From Citrus sinensis (lineage: Eukaryota > Streptophyta > Magnoliopsida > Sapindales > Rutaceae), in the NCBI RefSeq assembly GCF_022201045.2, contig NC_068557.1:29861501-29925500 (forward strand): 64,000 nt of DNA, read 5' to 3'. Shown one piece after another: positions 50,080 to 61,464 of this stretch. Position 1 is the first letter of the stretch. Each line of letters begins with the position of its first letter. Under the pieces are notes generated by a model. It saw nothing but the letters and a program-made list of their open reading frames with translations, had not been told where the DNA came from and did no database searches. The position numbers were made by a program, and so were the translations under genes.

Positions 50080-51712
50080 GCCGGTAAAATGTAATATTAT
50101 ATTGTCAGCCATCTTTATTAATTCCGAAAATAAAATTTTTTATTACTTCTTTCTTTGATTTGTTTTCCTTTTAATTTTTTTTTGTTTAAAATTTCAACAA
50201 ATTTGAGTTGAATTTAAATTAGAATCTTTATTTTGTTTGGATTCTGAAAATTACACACACAAGTTATCAATGTTGCGTGCAACACACCGCTCAGTTTGCA
50301 TGCAAGGAGTTGAATCATGGGCAGGTTAGTGTTAACTCTGTTAAAGCCATTATTGATGTTGGTATTTAAATTCAGAAACCAACCAACTGCATTAATATGC
50401 CACAAAAAATACTTGGTGTAGAGAAAGATGAAAGAAATAAGAAAATGAAAGAGGGAGAGTGAGTTGGTAGATAGAAAAAGGTGTAAATTTCTCTCATATT
50501 TTTCTACACTAAACATAACTTGCCACGAAAATAAGGTAGAATAGAGTTTCCACAAAACAACGACATAAGGCAGCGACACTAAGCACAACTCATACGCCCC
50601 TTTTGGGTTTCGCCCTCAATTTGTAAAAGCTTCATAAATTAGTTTTTCCCCAATTAAATAAGGCAGTGGGCAGTGACAGAACAGGGCAATTTGTTTCGTA
50701 TACTTTATGCTAGGGCTTCAAGCGACAAAGTGAACACATCTTAAATTTATACTGGAAATGATCCCACCCATCCATTAGGATAGAGTTACATTTACTTTGT
50801 CTTACGTTACCAAAATTTCTGAAAAATCAACATAAAAAAATAATATGAACTTTCAATAAATTATTTATGTGTTTAACTTCAAATTCTTTGACGTAATAGG
50901 GTAACGCCTGTGTTTCAAGCTCCCTTTTTATTTCAAACTTTGTTTTCTCTTCTGCATCTTCTGTTTTTTTCTATTTTTTTGGTCAAATATCTCTTCTCAT
51001 TTATTTCAAACATGACGTGTATAAAATTTAAAATGCGCGAACATCCACGTTAGCGGTTAGAGTGTTTTAATAATATCATTGTTTTAAATCTTGAGGCCAA
51101 ACATCTTAACTGGTGGTCTTTTGTGGAATTTTTAAAAGAATATAATTTTTATTTATTTTTCATCAACATAAAATAAAAAATAAAATATTGACAATTGTTT
51201 CTGTAAAATGAAACTAATATATTTTAATATCATATTGAAAAATTTATTATTAAAATTTTGTTTTAAGTAAAGTTTGAATTTGCTCTATCTTCCTAAAAAT
51301 TTTAAATTGTATAAAGTATAAAATATTTATTTATTTTTTACTAATAGCTTAGTTAGAAGATCTATTTACTTTTTAACTTTTCATTTTTTAAGTTGTTGGG
51401 AAAGATTCAAAATAACTATGAATAGCAAAAGTGAATTTTAATTAAGTTTTTACTTTTGACATTACAAAAACCAAGTTCAAATAAAGTAGTCAAATTAATT
51501 TTAAAAATAATAATAAATAACAAAATACTTAAAAGAAAGTATATACTTGAAACTATTATTTTTTTGATATAGAAAATATTTTAAATTTATTTAAAGAAAA
51601 GAACGAATTAACGAAATAAATAGAATATGAAGTTTGAAAATTTGAACTGAAAACATATTAGAGTTCGCGCCATAAACAAAATGCCTTTGTTGAGCCTCAG
51701 CCTCAGCCACGC
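49346..51712. other. Intergenic, AT-rich
   Basis: No gene found. Holds an (ATT)n microsatellite at 50031-50079. Two fragments with TTTACTTTG-like ends near 50738-50810 may be MITE remnants but cannot be delimited. Confidence 0.5.
50031..50079. repeat. (ATT)n microsatellite
   Basis: About 16 uninterrupted trinucleotide units. Confidence 0.97.
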
Positions 51713-51720
51713 ATATAAAA
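51713..51720 (+). promoter_or_regulatory. TATA box of the ASY4-like gene
   Basis: ATATAAAA about 85 bp before the ATG at 51803. It lies after a CCTCAGCC repeat in an otherwise AT-rich region. Confidence 0.6.
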
Positions 51721-51802
51721 CCTGAAAGCACCTTCATTCTTGTATATTTTTTCAAATCCGAAAAAATCCTTTCTATCTCTCACATCTCATTTGCATTTCA
51801 AA

Positions 51803-54106
51803 ATGTCCGCCGTAAAATCGATCTCCAGAAAACGAGGCTCCGACACCGTATCGGACTCGAAACACCGAGTCGTGGACGATTTTGATCCCCATTTCTCAAG
51901 GTCCGTTTCCAAAACGACATTTGATTTTGCGTTTGTTGATGAAGGTTTGTTGTTCTGATTTTTTAGATGAAATTGCAGTGACTTGAAAGGTATTATGTCG
52001 GCGCTGCAGCAGATCAGAGAGAAAGCACAGAGGGACGGTCAAAAGAAGAACGAAGAGACGATCTCTAGGTAATTTTTTCTCGCTAATTGATTTTAGCTTG
52101 GACATTGAAGATTTATTTGCCTATAATTTGCTTATAATAATTTCTTTAAAAAATATCAAATGTAGTTATTGTTTGGTTAGATTATTTATTTCGTATTTTT
52201 GGTTACTTGTTAGCTTCTGCTTTTTTTAATTCAATTTTTTATGATTCATGATTCTTAATTGCTTGTGCATGATGCGTAAAGAATTTGTCATAGCTACCAA
52301 ATGCACAAGCAATTTTTTATGATTCATGATTCTTACCTTCAGCTTGAGTCACTTCATTTTTTGATATTCCTTTTCATTTACCATAAATCAACAATGCAAA
52401 CAATTAGTTTCACACTTACATCAGCTAAGAACGATCGAAGCCTTTTTGTTACTGAAAGCTAGAAAAATATTGAAATGATTTTTAGAAAAGAATTTGATGA
52501 GTGTTTTCTTGAGAGTATCTTTTAGATCTGAAATGTACTCGAAGTGTTTATGTTGAGAAACATTTGATACTCCTAGCTAAAATTTATAACCATGGATCGC
52601 ATAAAAATAATGATAAATATTCCTGCAAAAGCATATTTGCTTGTAAGTGCTGCTATAAATATAACATACCTAAGCTCCATTTTTCAGCTTTGAAAAACAG
52701 TATGGTGTTTTGTTAAATGTGCTCAAGTTATATTGTTATGTTTGTGCTTCCTTTGCTCTTTATGTACCAATTCTACAATTATAGTGAATAATTTATGTTT
52801 CGATACAGTGTTGCTACTGAAATCCGGTCTAAGATTGATGAACTGAGGTCCAAAATCGAGAAGGATAGGTAAAATTTAAATCTCTTAGTACACTTCAGTA
52901 ACCAGATCGAACATCTAACTTTAATTTGTGCACAAACTATACTATTTTATTCCTTTTTGCATTTTCATTGCAGACAGAGTTTTGCTAAGGCACTATCGAA
53001 GAGCTCAAAAGAGGTTTGATGTGAACAAAGGAACTTGCCTAAAGATTGCTGGAGATGAATTTTAGGTTTAGCTATGCTTTTTTTTTTTTAGAGTTATCCA
53101 ATAGATTGTTTGGATAAGATATGTGGTTAAATATTTTCAGTGTGAAAGTTGCTTGAAGAATGAGACTGCCAAGTTCCAAGATGTTTATGAGAAATTCTGC
53201 AAGGAGAGAGCTGCTCATCTTCAAGTCTTAAAAGGTATGCCCTGCTGCTGTTTGTTTCTTTTGGTCTTTCGGACTTTTGGCTTGTGGTCCAGAAGGATTT
53301 AAACTCAAAACAATGTTGTACATTTATGTATGAATTCGTCATCAACTAATTTATTTATTTTTCATTATCATATTTAAACTGCGTCTTTTAAACCGGATTC
53401 ATTGTTTTTAAAAGTAATTTGGTTTGTCAGCTTTAAGGATTGCTTCTCTCTAAGTACCCTGTACATGCAACAAAGCACAATCCCATCGTGTCTATGTTAC
53501 CCTGAAATACATACCAAATTGAGGAGTTGGCTGCATTTTTCCTGAAGCACTATGGAAAGTGAAAAAAATAGGGCCTAAAGCATTGGTCAATGTCCTGCAA
53601 CCAGTCAACACTAGAGTTGTCAACTCAGAAATAATTCTTGCTTAGTGATATGATTCTGTTTGAAGTGTTACTGGTAAATAACTTTATCTTTTGCACTGAC
53701 AGATACTATTTCCAAGTTTGAAGAGGACAAGGAAAGACTGTTCATGCGCTATGAACAACTAAGTAAGCAACAATATTCTATTTCCCCCTTGTTAGAAACT
53801 TAATTCCACTGATCTGGTGGCTCTTTGAAATCAGGGAAGAAAGAAAAGAGTTTGATATCTGAACAAGAGAAATACTGTGCTGATAAAATTGCTAACTTGG
53901 AGTCGTCCTTGAAAAAGAAGAAGCAGGTAAGCAAATTATATGCATCAAGTTGCTAGATTGCTGGTTTGTTTGCATTCATGTTAATAGCCATAAATTAGAT
54001 TTTACTTTTTGGAAAACAGGATGACAAAACTTTCAGCATTTTGAGGAAAACTATCGGTTCATTTCTTGGCAATGCCTCGGATGAGGACTTCTTGCCTGAT
54101 GATTAA
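51803..54106 (+). CDS. ASY4: ASY4-like coiled-coil protein of the meiotic chromosome axis
   Basis: ASY4 is a small coiled-coil partner of ASY1 and ASY3 in Arabidopsis, needed for normal chromosome axis and synapsis. Eight exons: 51803-51900, 51979-52068, 52809-52868, 52974-53013, 53141-53234, 53703-53762, 53835-53926 and 54020-54106. All are in phase, giving 206 residues, close to the Arabidopsis length. The N terminus is basic and Ser-rich (SISRKRGSDTVSDSKHR), followed by DDFDPHFS, a charged coiled coil through most of the protein (KIDELRSKIEKDRQSF, EEDKERLFMRYEQLRKKEKS), and an acidic end (NASDEDFLPDD). The first donor, AAG|GTCCGT, is weak. Alternatives downstream give immediate stops, so this site is needed. 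Assignment rests on length, layout and remembered motifs. Confidence 0.82.
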
Positions 54107-54665
54107 AGATTTGCTTCAAAGGAGTTCTGCAGACGTATAACTAGTAACTTTTTCTTCCTTAAGAAAGAAGCTTATGATATACCATCTCTGAGAAACCAAT
54201 ATATACTAGCATATATGCTAGTATTTCATCTTGGATGCAGGAACTCAAGAAAATAATATCAACATTTGTTGTCTAAATGGTAATTAGTAGGCAGAGAAAT
54301 TCTTTGCTTTCGTATGTCTGCACTGGTGAACCCACACTGGTTTATTCCAACGCACGTCTTTCCCTTCTGTTCTAATATGGTTCAACATTGCGAATTATGA
54401 AATGCTTGCTTCTTTAGGTTTTATGAGCTAATGCTGACCGTGCTCTTAATATTCATTAAAATTTCAATTTATTCATTTAGCATGTTGTTTCTGCTTTTGG
54501 CCCCTTCCTAAGCTTTTAAAATATCAGTGCCTGTTTCTGTCTTCTGTAATTGATAGATATCAAGTAACATTTAGGAATTAATGCTAGTTCTATAAGTGGT
54601 CCGTTAGTTGTAATTGCCCTCTCCCTTGATCAGTTGACCCATTTCCTTTGAAGTGTATCCCTTGA

Positions 54666-55586
54666 GGTGGTGTTTGTTTTTAAGAAAAGGGAGGAGAGAA
54701 AAAGAGTGGAATGGAGGGGAAAGAAGAAGAAAGGAGTGGAAGAAAATAGTGAAATTAAATTTCATTGTTTGGTTTGACATAAAATTTGATAGAGAAAGGA
54801 ATTACAATTTTTTTTTTGGACAAATTTATCCTTTACCTTAAATATTAAATTATCTATATTAGTAATAAAATATAATTTAATATTAATACCAAACTTTTTT
54901 AATTTCAAAAAGTTCTAAAACAATTCATGATTTATATTTAATATAAAATATAAATAATTTAATATACTAAACTATTAAATATAATTTAATATAAATAAAA
55001 GCCGGTCAATAGTAGCGGTCAACACAAGTCAACGCTGTAAACAAAAGTCAACATCGGTCAATGGTGGCCGGTGACTTTCTGGTGAATTTCGGCGGCTTCC
55101 GGCGATGTCTAAGGCTCCAACGATGATCCGGCATAGCTCCGGCGACGGTCTGGCGAAGTTTTGGTGGAGGTTCGGTGATAGTTAATTTATATTTATATAT
55201 TTTCATATTAAATAAACAAATAAATTTATTTATTTTATTAAATTTCTTAAATCATTCATTAAATATAATTAATATAAAATTATTTATAATATTAAATTGA
55301 TAAAATAATAATTATTAATAGTATTAAACAAGTAAAAATGTTGAAAATAATAGTATTAAACAAGTAAAAATGTTGAAGGGCAATTTTAGAAGCTTAGGTT
55401 TTCAACATAAGAGGAATTTGAATTTTTCACTCTTTGGTGTGGAATTTAAATTTTACACTATAAGGGATATTAAATTCTAATGAAAATTAAATTCTTATAT
55501 ATTTTGTGTAACCAAACAATGAAAATAAAAGTAGAATTTAAATTACTTTCCTCTCCCCCACTTTCTCCTCTCAACCAAACATCACC
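54666..55586. mobile_element. MITE of about 0.92 kb with degenerate Harbinger-like ends
   Basis: The left GGTGGTGTTTGTTTTTAAG and the inverted right GGTGATGTTTGGTTGAGAG ends match over about 45 bp, with shared GGGAGGAGAG/AGGAGAAAG blocks. Flanking triplets are TGA and TTA, one mismatch from a TWA-type duplication. The AT-rich arms surround a GC-richer core (55000-55180). No transposase. Confidence 0.65.
55004..55062 (-). promoter_or_regulatory. Cluster of five W-box cores inside the MITE
   Basis: GGTCAA, GGTCAA, AGTCAA, AGTCAA and GGTCAA occur within about 60 bp. On the minus strand these are TTGACC/TTGACT, the WRKY-factor W-box core. The cluster lies in the GC-richer core of the element, about 1.1 kb upstream of the small gene at 56198. 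Confidence 0.6.
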
Positions 55587-56113
55587 TTAGTGCCATCATC
55601 TATGGAGTTGCATTGTTCTTTTGTAGTGAGCAAAAATTATTGTACGAGGGCCATGACTGTCAAATGCAAAAGCAACTGGTAAACTTTGTAACAGTATAAA
55701 TGGAATCGGTGTTCTGTGTAATATAGAAATACAAGTCAATAAGGATAAATATAATATAAAATAAATAAAATAAAATAAGGTGCCAATGTGTCAAAGGACG
55801 AAAATATTTGTGTGGATTAATTTGCCGTAATGCTTCAGTAAAGGATAATTCATAAAAACTCTAAAAGTTGTATATGTTAGTTTATTTTTAAAGATAATCC
55901 ATCAAATGCACTTAATTATGATATGACTTATCCTTTAATTGATCGGCCAATCTAATTCAATCCTTATGATAAAAGATAAACTACTCCATCTTGATCGCTA
56001 CAAATATACATTACCTTTACAACAACAACTAATACATAGTACTTCTCATAATACAATTCGTATTACTGCTGAAATTTAATATTGTAATCCTTCACAGAAT
56101 CTTATTAATAATC
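55587..56113. other. Intergenic, upstream of the small-protein gene
   Basis: AT-rich; no coding frame or repeat ends found. Confidence 0.5.
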
Positions 56114-56122
56114 ATATATAAA
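56114..56122 (+). promoter_or_regulatory. TATA box of small-protein gene copy 1
   Basis: ATATATAAAA at about 84 bp before the ATG at 56198. Confidence 0.55.
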
Positions 56123-56197
56123 AGGAACGAGTTTCCTCCATACTCTATCCGTGAATATTTCTATTCATAATTAATTAATCACTTGTATTGTGTGTCA

Positions 56198-56413
56198 ATG
56201 GCTGACGTCAATAAGCCTTCAAAGTATGTCTCACTGAAGGATCTGATACCACTACATAAAGTGGGAACACTAACTCCACCATATCCAGGCAACTTCAAGA
56301 CTCGATATGTCAAGATTAAAGAACCTTTCTTTAAAGATGGAATTAAAATATACTGGCAAGAAATTCGAATTCGTGAAGAAGACAATGACACAAGAAAATA
56401 TTCAAAGCATTAG
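56198..56413 (+). CDS. Unrecognised small basic protein (copy 1), C terminus overwritten by LINE sequence
   Basis: 71 residues starting MADVNKPSKYVSLKDL at the first ATG of the frame. I do not recognise the family. Its core, TPPYPGNFKTRYVKIKEPFF and KDGIKIYWQEIRIREED, is clearly paralogous to the protein ending at 58344. The two share SLKDL, PPYPGN-x-KTRYVK, the P-x-FKDGI block and YWQEI. No signal peptide, membrane segment or known motif is visible. The last residues (DTRKYSKH) and the stop are read from the adjacent LINE fragment, which begins near 56385, so the native end has been replaced. The conserved core is complete, so the protein may still be made. Function unknown. Confidence 0.65.
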   Translation: MADVNKPSKYVSLKDLIPLHKVGTLTPPYPGNFKTRYVKIKEPFFKDGIKIYWQEIRIREEDNDTRKYSKH

Positions 56414-56785
56414 AAGAATATTGCCATCGCAGGCTTGCCGGGCTCGAGTTTGGTGGCATTTTGACCGTAGCGGCGAGTATTCTGTTAAATCTGGGTATTA
56501 TTTGGCCATGCAGATAAAGAATATGTCTTGTGCTGAAGCTTCTACTGGGGTCTCAAGGCGATGTATTTGGGAGTTACGAGTTCCTGCTGGAGTGAAGATT
56601 TTTCTTCGGTGTCTGTGGGATGGATTTTAATTTTTTTAATGGTTTTATTCCGATGATGTTGATGTTGCTGAGGCGAAAGCCTTAGGGTTTGGTTTATAAT
56701 TAATTAATAAGAGTGGTTTATCTCCATTGTTAGTTGAGTCGGATTCGTTGTGCATAAGTCTATTGGCTTCAGGTCAGCGTATTTT
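56385..56785 (+). mobile_element. 5'-truncated LINE remnant (zf-RVT and RNase H-like parts)
   Basis: The frame 56307-56630 carries WWHFDRSGEYSVKSGYYLA and CIWELRVPAGVKIFLRCLWD, the zf-RVT region that ends plant L1-type reverse transcriptases. Further on, about 56670-56765 reads as AEAKALGFGL and LLVESDSLCI in another frame, like the RNase H domain of such elements. The element is truncated and internally deleted, with at least one stop (56628-56630) and frame changes, so it is dead. Confidence 0.75.
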
Positions 56786-56908
56786 GTATTATTCCTGAGA
56801 TTCAGTGACTTATTCAACCAAAACAATATTTCTGGTTTTGTCATATTTGTATTGTTTTTGAGATTCAACGAATTATTCAACTAAAGTAAGATTTTTGGAT
56901 TTGTCATA
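56783..56908. repeat. Diverged 63-bp direct repeat
   Basis: Copies near 56783-56845 and 56846-56908 share GAGATTCA, TTATTCAAC and TTTTGTCATAT-type blocks. It follows the LINE remnant directly. Confidence 0.65.
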
Positions 56909-57930
56909 TCTTAAGAGAATATAACAAGGCAGTAGATGTTCCAGATAAATTTACCCTCTATTGTACTGATTTTCTTTTTCGGATGAAGAATTTTCTACAA
57001 TATTTATCTCATTACCTTTAAGTTTTGAATCAACAGATAAATGAGAATGGCTATTTGGGAAAAAACAATCCATATATACTTTTGATCTACCATAAAATTT
57101 GCGAAGATCTCGCGCTCCCCCCTCCCCTCCCGACACGCACGCGTGCACACACGCGCGCACACACGCGCGCGCACACACGCGCGCGCACACACATATCTAG
57201 TTATCTACCTTATTATGTACTTATAAGTCTTCAAATAAATTAGATTTAGTTTTCCTATAAATTGAAAGGAACCATTTAACACTAGCGTAAAATTACTTGC
57301 ATGATTTATATAATATGAAAAACTGATTTGACTTTTGAGCAACATAATTGATTTTGATCAACTAACCATTGTTTTGCTGCAACACACTGGCTATGTATAG
57401 ACAGTATATTTACAAATTTTGAGCAACCCGAAGTTAGGGAATGAATGATAAAAATTGGCATTCCAAATCACTGAATGCTCGTTTCCAATAAATTCCATAT
57501 TAAACCATAACACATATGAAACAAATTAATACTGAAGAGAGCTAGTATTATCTTTGTGGAAAAAAAAAAAACGCAATAAAGTTTTTTATACTGGATATTC
57601 TTTATGTTCGTGATACACTTGAATTTAGGTTGTTTATAATAATGCAAAATATATTTGTTTCCTTTTAAGTTCGATTTTGAAATCAAATTATCGACGTCAT
57701 TTAAACGTGCCATTTCCGGTAATTTTGCTTTCATTGAAGACTGCTGTTAATTTAAAGTGGAATCTGTAGAACACGTTATAGGGCCATCATATCTCCTAAT
57801 CTAATTTACAAGTTTTCATTTTTTCCGAGCAAGTACAAGTGAATGGTTGGTTTATTAAAGCTGTGAAATTTATCGCTCTTTGAGACTCATCAAGTGATGA
57901 TGGAGTGTGTTTGGTTCGTGTTCATCGTCA
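56909..57930. other. Intergenic between the two small-protein paralogues
   Basis: No gene found. Contains the Z-DNA-prone tract at 57132-57195. Confidence 0.55.
57132..57195. repeat. CA/CG alternating minisatellite (Z-DNA-prone)
   Basis: About 60 bases of alternating purine-pyrimidine built from ACACGCGCGC units. It is preceded by a C/T-rich stretch. Confidence 0.9.
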
Positions 57931-58344
57931 ATGGCTTCTTTTAAACCCTTTTCTTTTCTTCTCATTCATCTTTCTTTCCCTGATCTAAATAGAAAGTCGA
58001 TTCCCATAAGTTTTCCTTTTCTGGGTTTTAATTTAACACCACCAACTTTGTCCATCAATCAAGCCAATTCCTTTGTTTCAAAGGGTAGCCCTAGCCTGCG
58101 TGACACTGTTGATTTCATTGAATACGTAAGTTTTCCTTCACATGCACAAGTAAGCATGGATGAGGCTAAACGTTCAAAATACATCTCATTAAAGGATCTG
58201 GCATCACTTCCTCCGCAGAAAAGTGCAACTCCACCGTATCCGGGCAACATGAAGACGCGATATGTGAAGGTTAAGAAGCCATTGTTTAAAGACGGAATTA
58301 GGGTTTATTGGCAAGAAATTTCGGTTCGCGATGAAGATGCTTGA
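57931..58344 (+). CDS. Unrecognised small protein (copy 2)
   Basis: Paralogue of the protein at 56198. From the ATG at 57931 it would have 137 residues, with a hydrophobic N terminus (MASFKPFSFLLIHLSF) that could be a signal or transit sequence. From the ATG at 58156 it would have 62 residues and match copy 1 end to end (MDEAKRSKYISLKDL, TPPYPGNMKTRYVKVKK, FKDGIRVYWQEISVRDED). A strong GTAAGT donor-like site at about 58127 suggests part of the upstream frame may be leader or intron. I favour the 58156 start by homology. The C terminus ends naturally at DEDA. No known domain; the conserved YPGN-KTRYVK and KDGI-YWQE blocks are the only signature. Confidence 0.65.
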   Translation: MASFKPFSFLLIHLSFPDLNRKSIPISFPFLGFNLTPPTLSINQANSFVSKGSPSLRDTVDFIEYVSFPSHAQVSMDEAKRSKYISLKDLASLPPQKSATPPYPGNMKTRYVKVKKPLFKDGIRVYWQEISVRDEDA

Positions 58345-60139
58345 CGCCTCAGCAAGGATCTACAAAGAAAATGTATTGATTGTTCTTACACACGTATATA
58401 TAGCTATAACCCAAAAAAATAAAAAATAAAAAATAAAAATTCAGTGGCAGTAATTAAACTTTTTTTAGTTTAATAATAATATTTTATGATTTGTATTCAA
58501 TGTTGAGCTAAGTTTTTAATAATATTGTGATTGAATGTTATTGATGAATAAGAATGTTATGGATGAATAAGAAATAATATGTTTTTCAATATTAAACGAC
58601 TATAAATGCATGTATAACAAAAGAATATATAGAGTTAAGTACAACTCGAATTCTATTTTCTAATGTTGAGATTGGTTTAGATTTACTTTTATCTTTAAAT
58701 ATAGCATGCAGGCATATGTGTGTGTGTATATATAGAGCTCTTCAGTGCGGACGGTAAATGTGGATTTCATGCGGATTCGTTGACGTGAATTCACACGAAA
58801 TTTGCATTTAAGCAGCACATAAGAACTTCTATACATGTGATAGGGTTATTGCAAACTTAAGCTTCCTCGTAAATACATTAATTAAATCATCTCTGGCGAT
58901 CGAGCTAAAAGAGCATGATCTGTGACCCCAACACCTCTTAACGCCATTGAACGATTTGATGCCGTTGCGATCATGCTATTTGCCAATAGCTATAATAGCA
59001 TCAAATGCTAAGTTGAAGGAGCCGTTGTTCAGAGACGCATAAGAAGAAGAAGAAGAAGAAGAAAAAGATTTACTTATCCCATATGTAGGATTATTTGAGT
59101 TGGTTGATACTTATATTGTTAAATCAATCAGACGGCGGATCAATAGGCTGCTTGGACAAATCTGTGGCTTACCGAAATTTGGTGAATGCAGCAGCTGTGC
59201 AACTGCATTATCATTATGACTGATAGATCATACATAGTACAACGTAGTTCATTATAATTTATTCGAGATGTAGTTGCAAAGATTATTATCTTTACTTAGT
59301 TATTTTTAATTCTAGTGATATAGAGGTAAAGTATATTTATAAGTTATGTTGATAATTAATTAATGAAGCATGTCAAATCTAATGTATGGACTTTGATAAA
59401 AAAAAGATAGACGTAGTTTCAAAAAATGAGATAGTATATCTATATAGTGTTAGGAATATGCAAAGTTATCTTAAAATTCTACAAAATGAACTATTGTCCC
59501 AAATAATTTTAGAAAAATATTTTATTCTATCTTAAACTTATGATGGAACATAGCATATATTTTTGTAATATACATATAATTATTCTCATGTAGAGAGAGG
59601 TAATTTTGTTAAGATGGGATATAAAAAATTATAACTTATTAGAATGTAGAGTTTTTTTTTTATTTGTAGTTGGTTCAAATTGTGACTAAATTTTTTTTAG
59701 AACTATATGAAATTTTTTTTCTATATAGAGTATCATCACAGAGGATAGAGGAGTTTTATTATATTGCAATTTTTATTTCTTATTTTTTATCTCGTTATAA
59801 CTAAAATCAGCCCAATTGATATTAGAGGCCCATTAGGTTCCATTGATAAGATTTGTGATTGTGTTCTCAGCTCATGGGAAAATGATGCTGATTGCAATTT
59901 AGCATTGTATTTTAAAATGGAATGCAGATGAAATTTGCACAATTGCACTTGATAATTGGATAATGAATAATATGTATAAATGCATCCATTCACTATAGAT
60001 ATCAAATGCCAGCATATAATTTCAAATCGACATTAAAATCAATGATCATGATTTTCTCTTGATCTGAGCACTTATGATCTTTTACAGATCTTGTGCCACC
60101 TGTATTTTTAATTTATTAATCATTAATCATATTAACAGA
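58345..60139. other. Intergenic, possible third paralogue remnant
   Basis: AT-rich. A short stretch near 59010-59035 reads KLKEPLFRDA, like the VKKPLFKDG block of the small-protein family. It is followed by a (GAA)n run. The dispersed repeat copy lies at 59260-59640. No intact gene. Confidence 0.45.
59260..59640. repeat. Dispersed repeat, copy B
   Basis: Same 18-base block TTGTCCCAAATAATTTTA as in 25640-25990, with similar surrounding order. Family unknown. Confidence 0.5.
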
Positions 60140-60179
60140 ATTTACTCAGATGAAAATCAGATCGAGAGAGGATCCTGAT

Positions 60180-60394
60180 CCTAAAATCAATTGTCGGCGA
60201 GAGAGAGAATTTAGAGTGGGCGAGATAGATTATTTAGCCATCTTTAAATATATAATCACATGCAGAAGAAGCAATAAGATCATATTAGGAGAAAATCATA
60301 TTCCTAAAATCAATTGTTGGCGAGAGAGAGAGTTTGCAGTGGGCGAGATGGATTATTTAGCCATCTTTAAATATATAATCACATGCAGAAGCAT
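60180..60394. repeat. 123-bp tandem duplication that keeps one reading frame
   Basis: Copy 1 is 60180-60302; copy 2 is 60303-60394 (partial). They share CCTAAAATCAATTGT and a GATTATTTAGCCATCTTTAA block. The period is 41 codons, so an open frame at 60150-60413 runs through both, but no other coding evidence exists. Confidence 0.85.
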
Positions 60395-61230
60395 CAGTTA
60401 CATGAGACACTGAGAAAAATCGGATTAGAGTTGGCATACGGTTTGCGCATAGGCCACGGAACGGGAGGCATCTTGATTCCCGTAACTTTAAATAAATAAA
60501 TCTTCACTGCTGTGTCTACAGTAACTATTCCATAAAAAGAAATAATAATAAATGTGCATAAAAAATCATACAAAAAAAATTCATTATAAAATAAAGATTT
60601 TTTTATTTTCTGTAATTTTTTAACTCAAAATTTTGTGTTATTTTCAATATATATATACACACACACACGTCATTAGTAAGACAATTATGATTTAAGGTCA
60701 AGATTTTTAGGATGAAAAAAAGTTTCTTATTAATTTCCCGTTTCCAGTCCAGCTCCGTTCCAATACCTTGTGCCGCCCGCCCACAGCGCCAAAATGCTGA
60801 AATGAAAATGTATGTACCGAACTCCTCAGCAGACATAATGACAGAACTACCTCCGTTCTCCCGGTATTTTGGTTAATAACATTTGTTTCCCTAGTTATTT
60901 ACTAATTCTCAAAAAAATATATAATTGTTCGTTTGTATCAAGTACCACCCTAACACCGAAATGACTGTCCCTAACATCTCCCTATATTGCGAGTTCGTAA
61001 TGCCCAAAATTTAGATCTCTAAGGGTATTTTGGGAATTCAATTTTAGTTAGGGACTTATTTGGCACAAATCGGAGAGTTTATGTTTGATTCGAGAGTTCG
61101 TGAAACAATACGGATCCAATTGTTATTTTTCCTGCAATTTTAAGGGATACTAAGAGTACTCACCTACAATCGAGGGTAACTTCGTCATTCAAATTCCATT
61201 CCTAGCACGTTACCGTTTGAAAATTTATGC
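60395..61230. other. Intergenic, upstream of the prolyl 4-hydroxylase
   Basis: No gene found. Contains AT microsatellite-like sequence near 60648. Confidence 0.5.
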
Positions 61231-61238
61231 TTATATAG
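61231..61238 (+). promoter_or_regulatory. TATA-like box of the prolyl 4-hydroxylase gene
   Basis: TTATATAG about 230 bp before the ATG. Would give a leader near 200 bases. Confidence 0.35.
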
Positions 61239-61464
61239 TTGTTTATGAAGGGGGGTTCAGATAGTAAAACCAGAGTGCAAATCGGAGTTGAAAAGTCGGT
61301 AATAGCTTCGCATCTCAACAAACAATGAACAGAGAGTCAAAGAAAGTGAAACAGTAAAACAGAAAATTCAAGATAAAAAACTGATCCTTTGAGGTGGAGT
61401 TACAGTATTCAAGAAATAGGTATCGATTTCAATTTAGGGTTTTGAGTGAGCTGGTTGGAGAATA

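Noticed and set aside
56951-57192. Cys/Arg/Ala-rich repeat frames
   Set aside because: Translation of the CA/CG minisatellite only.
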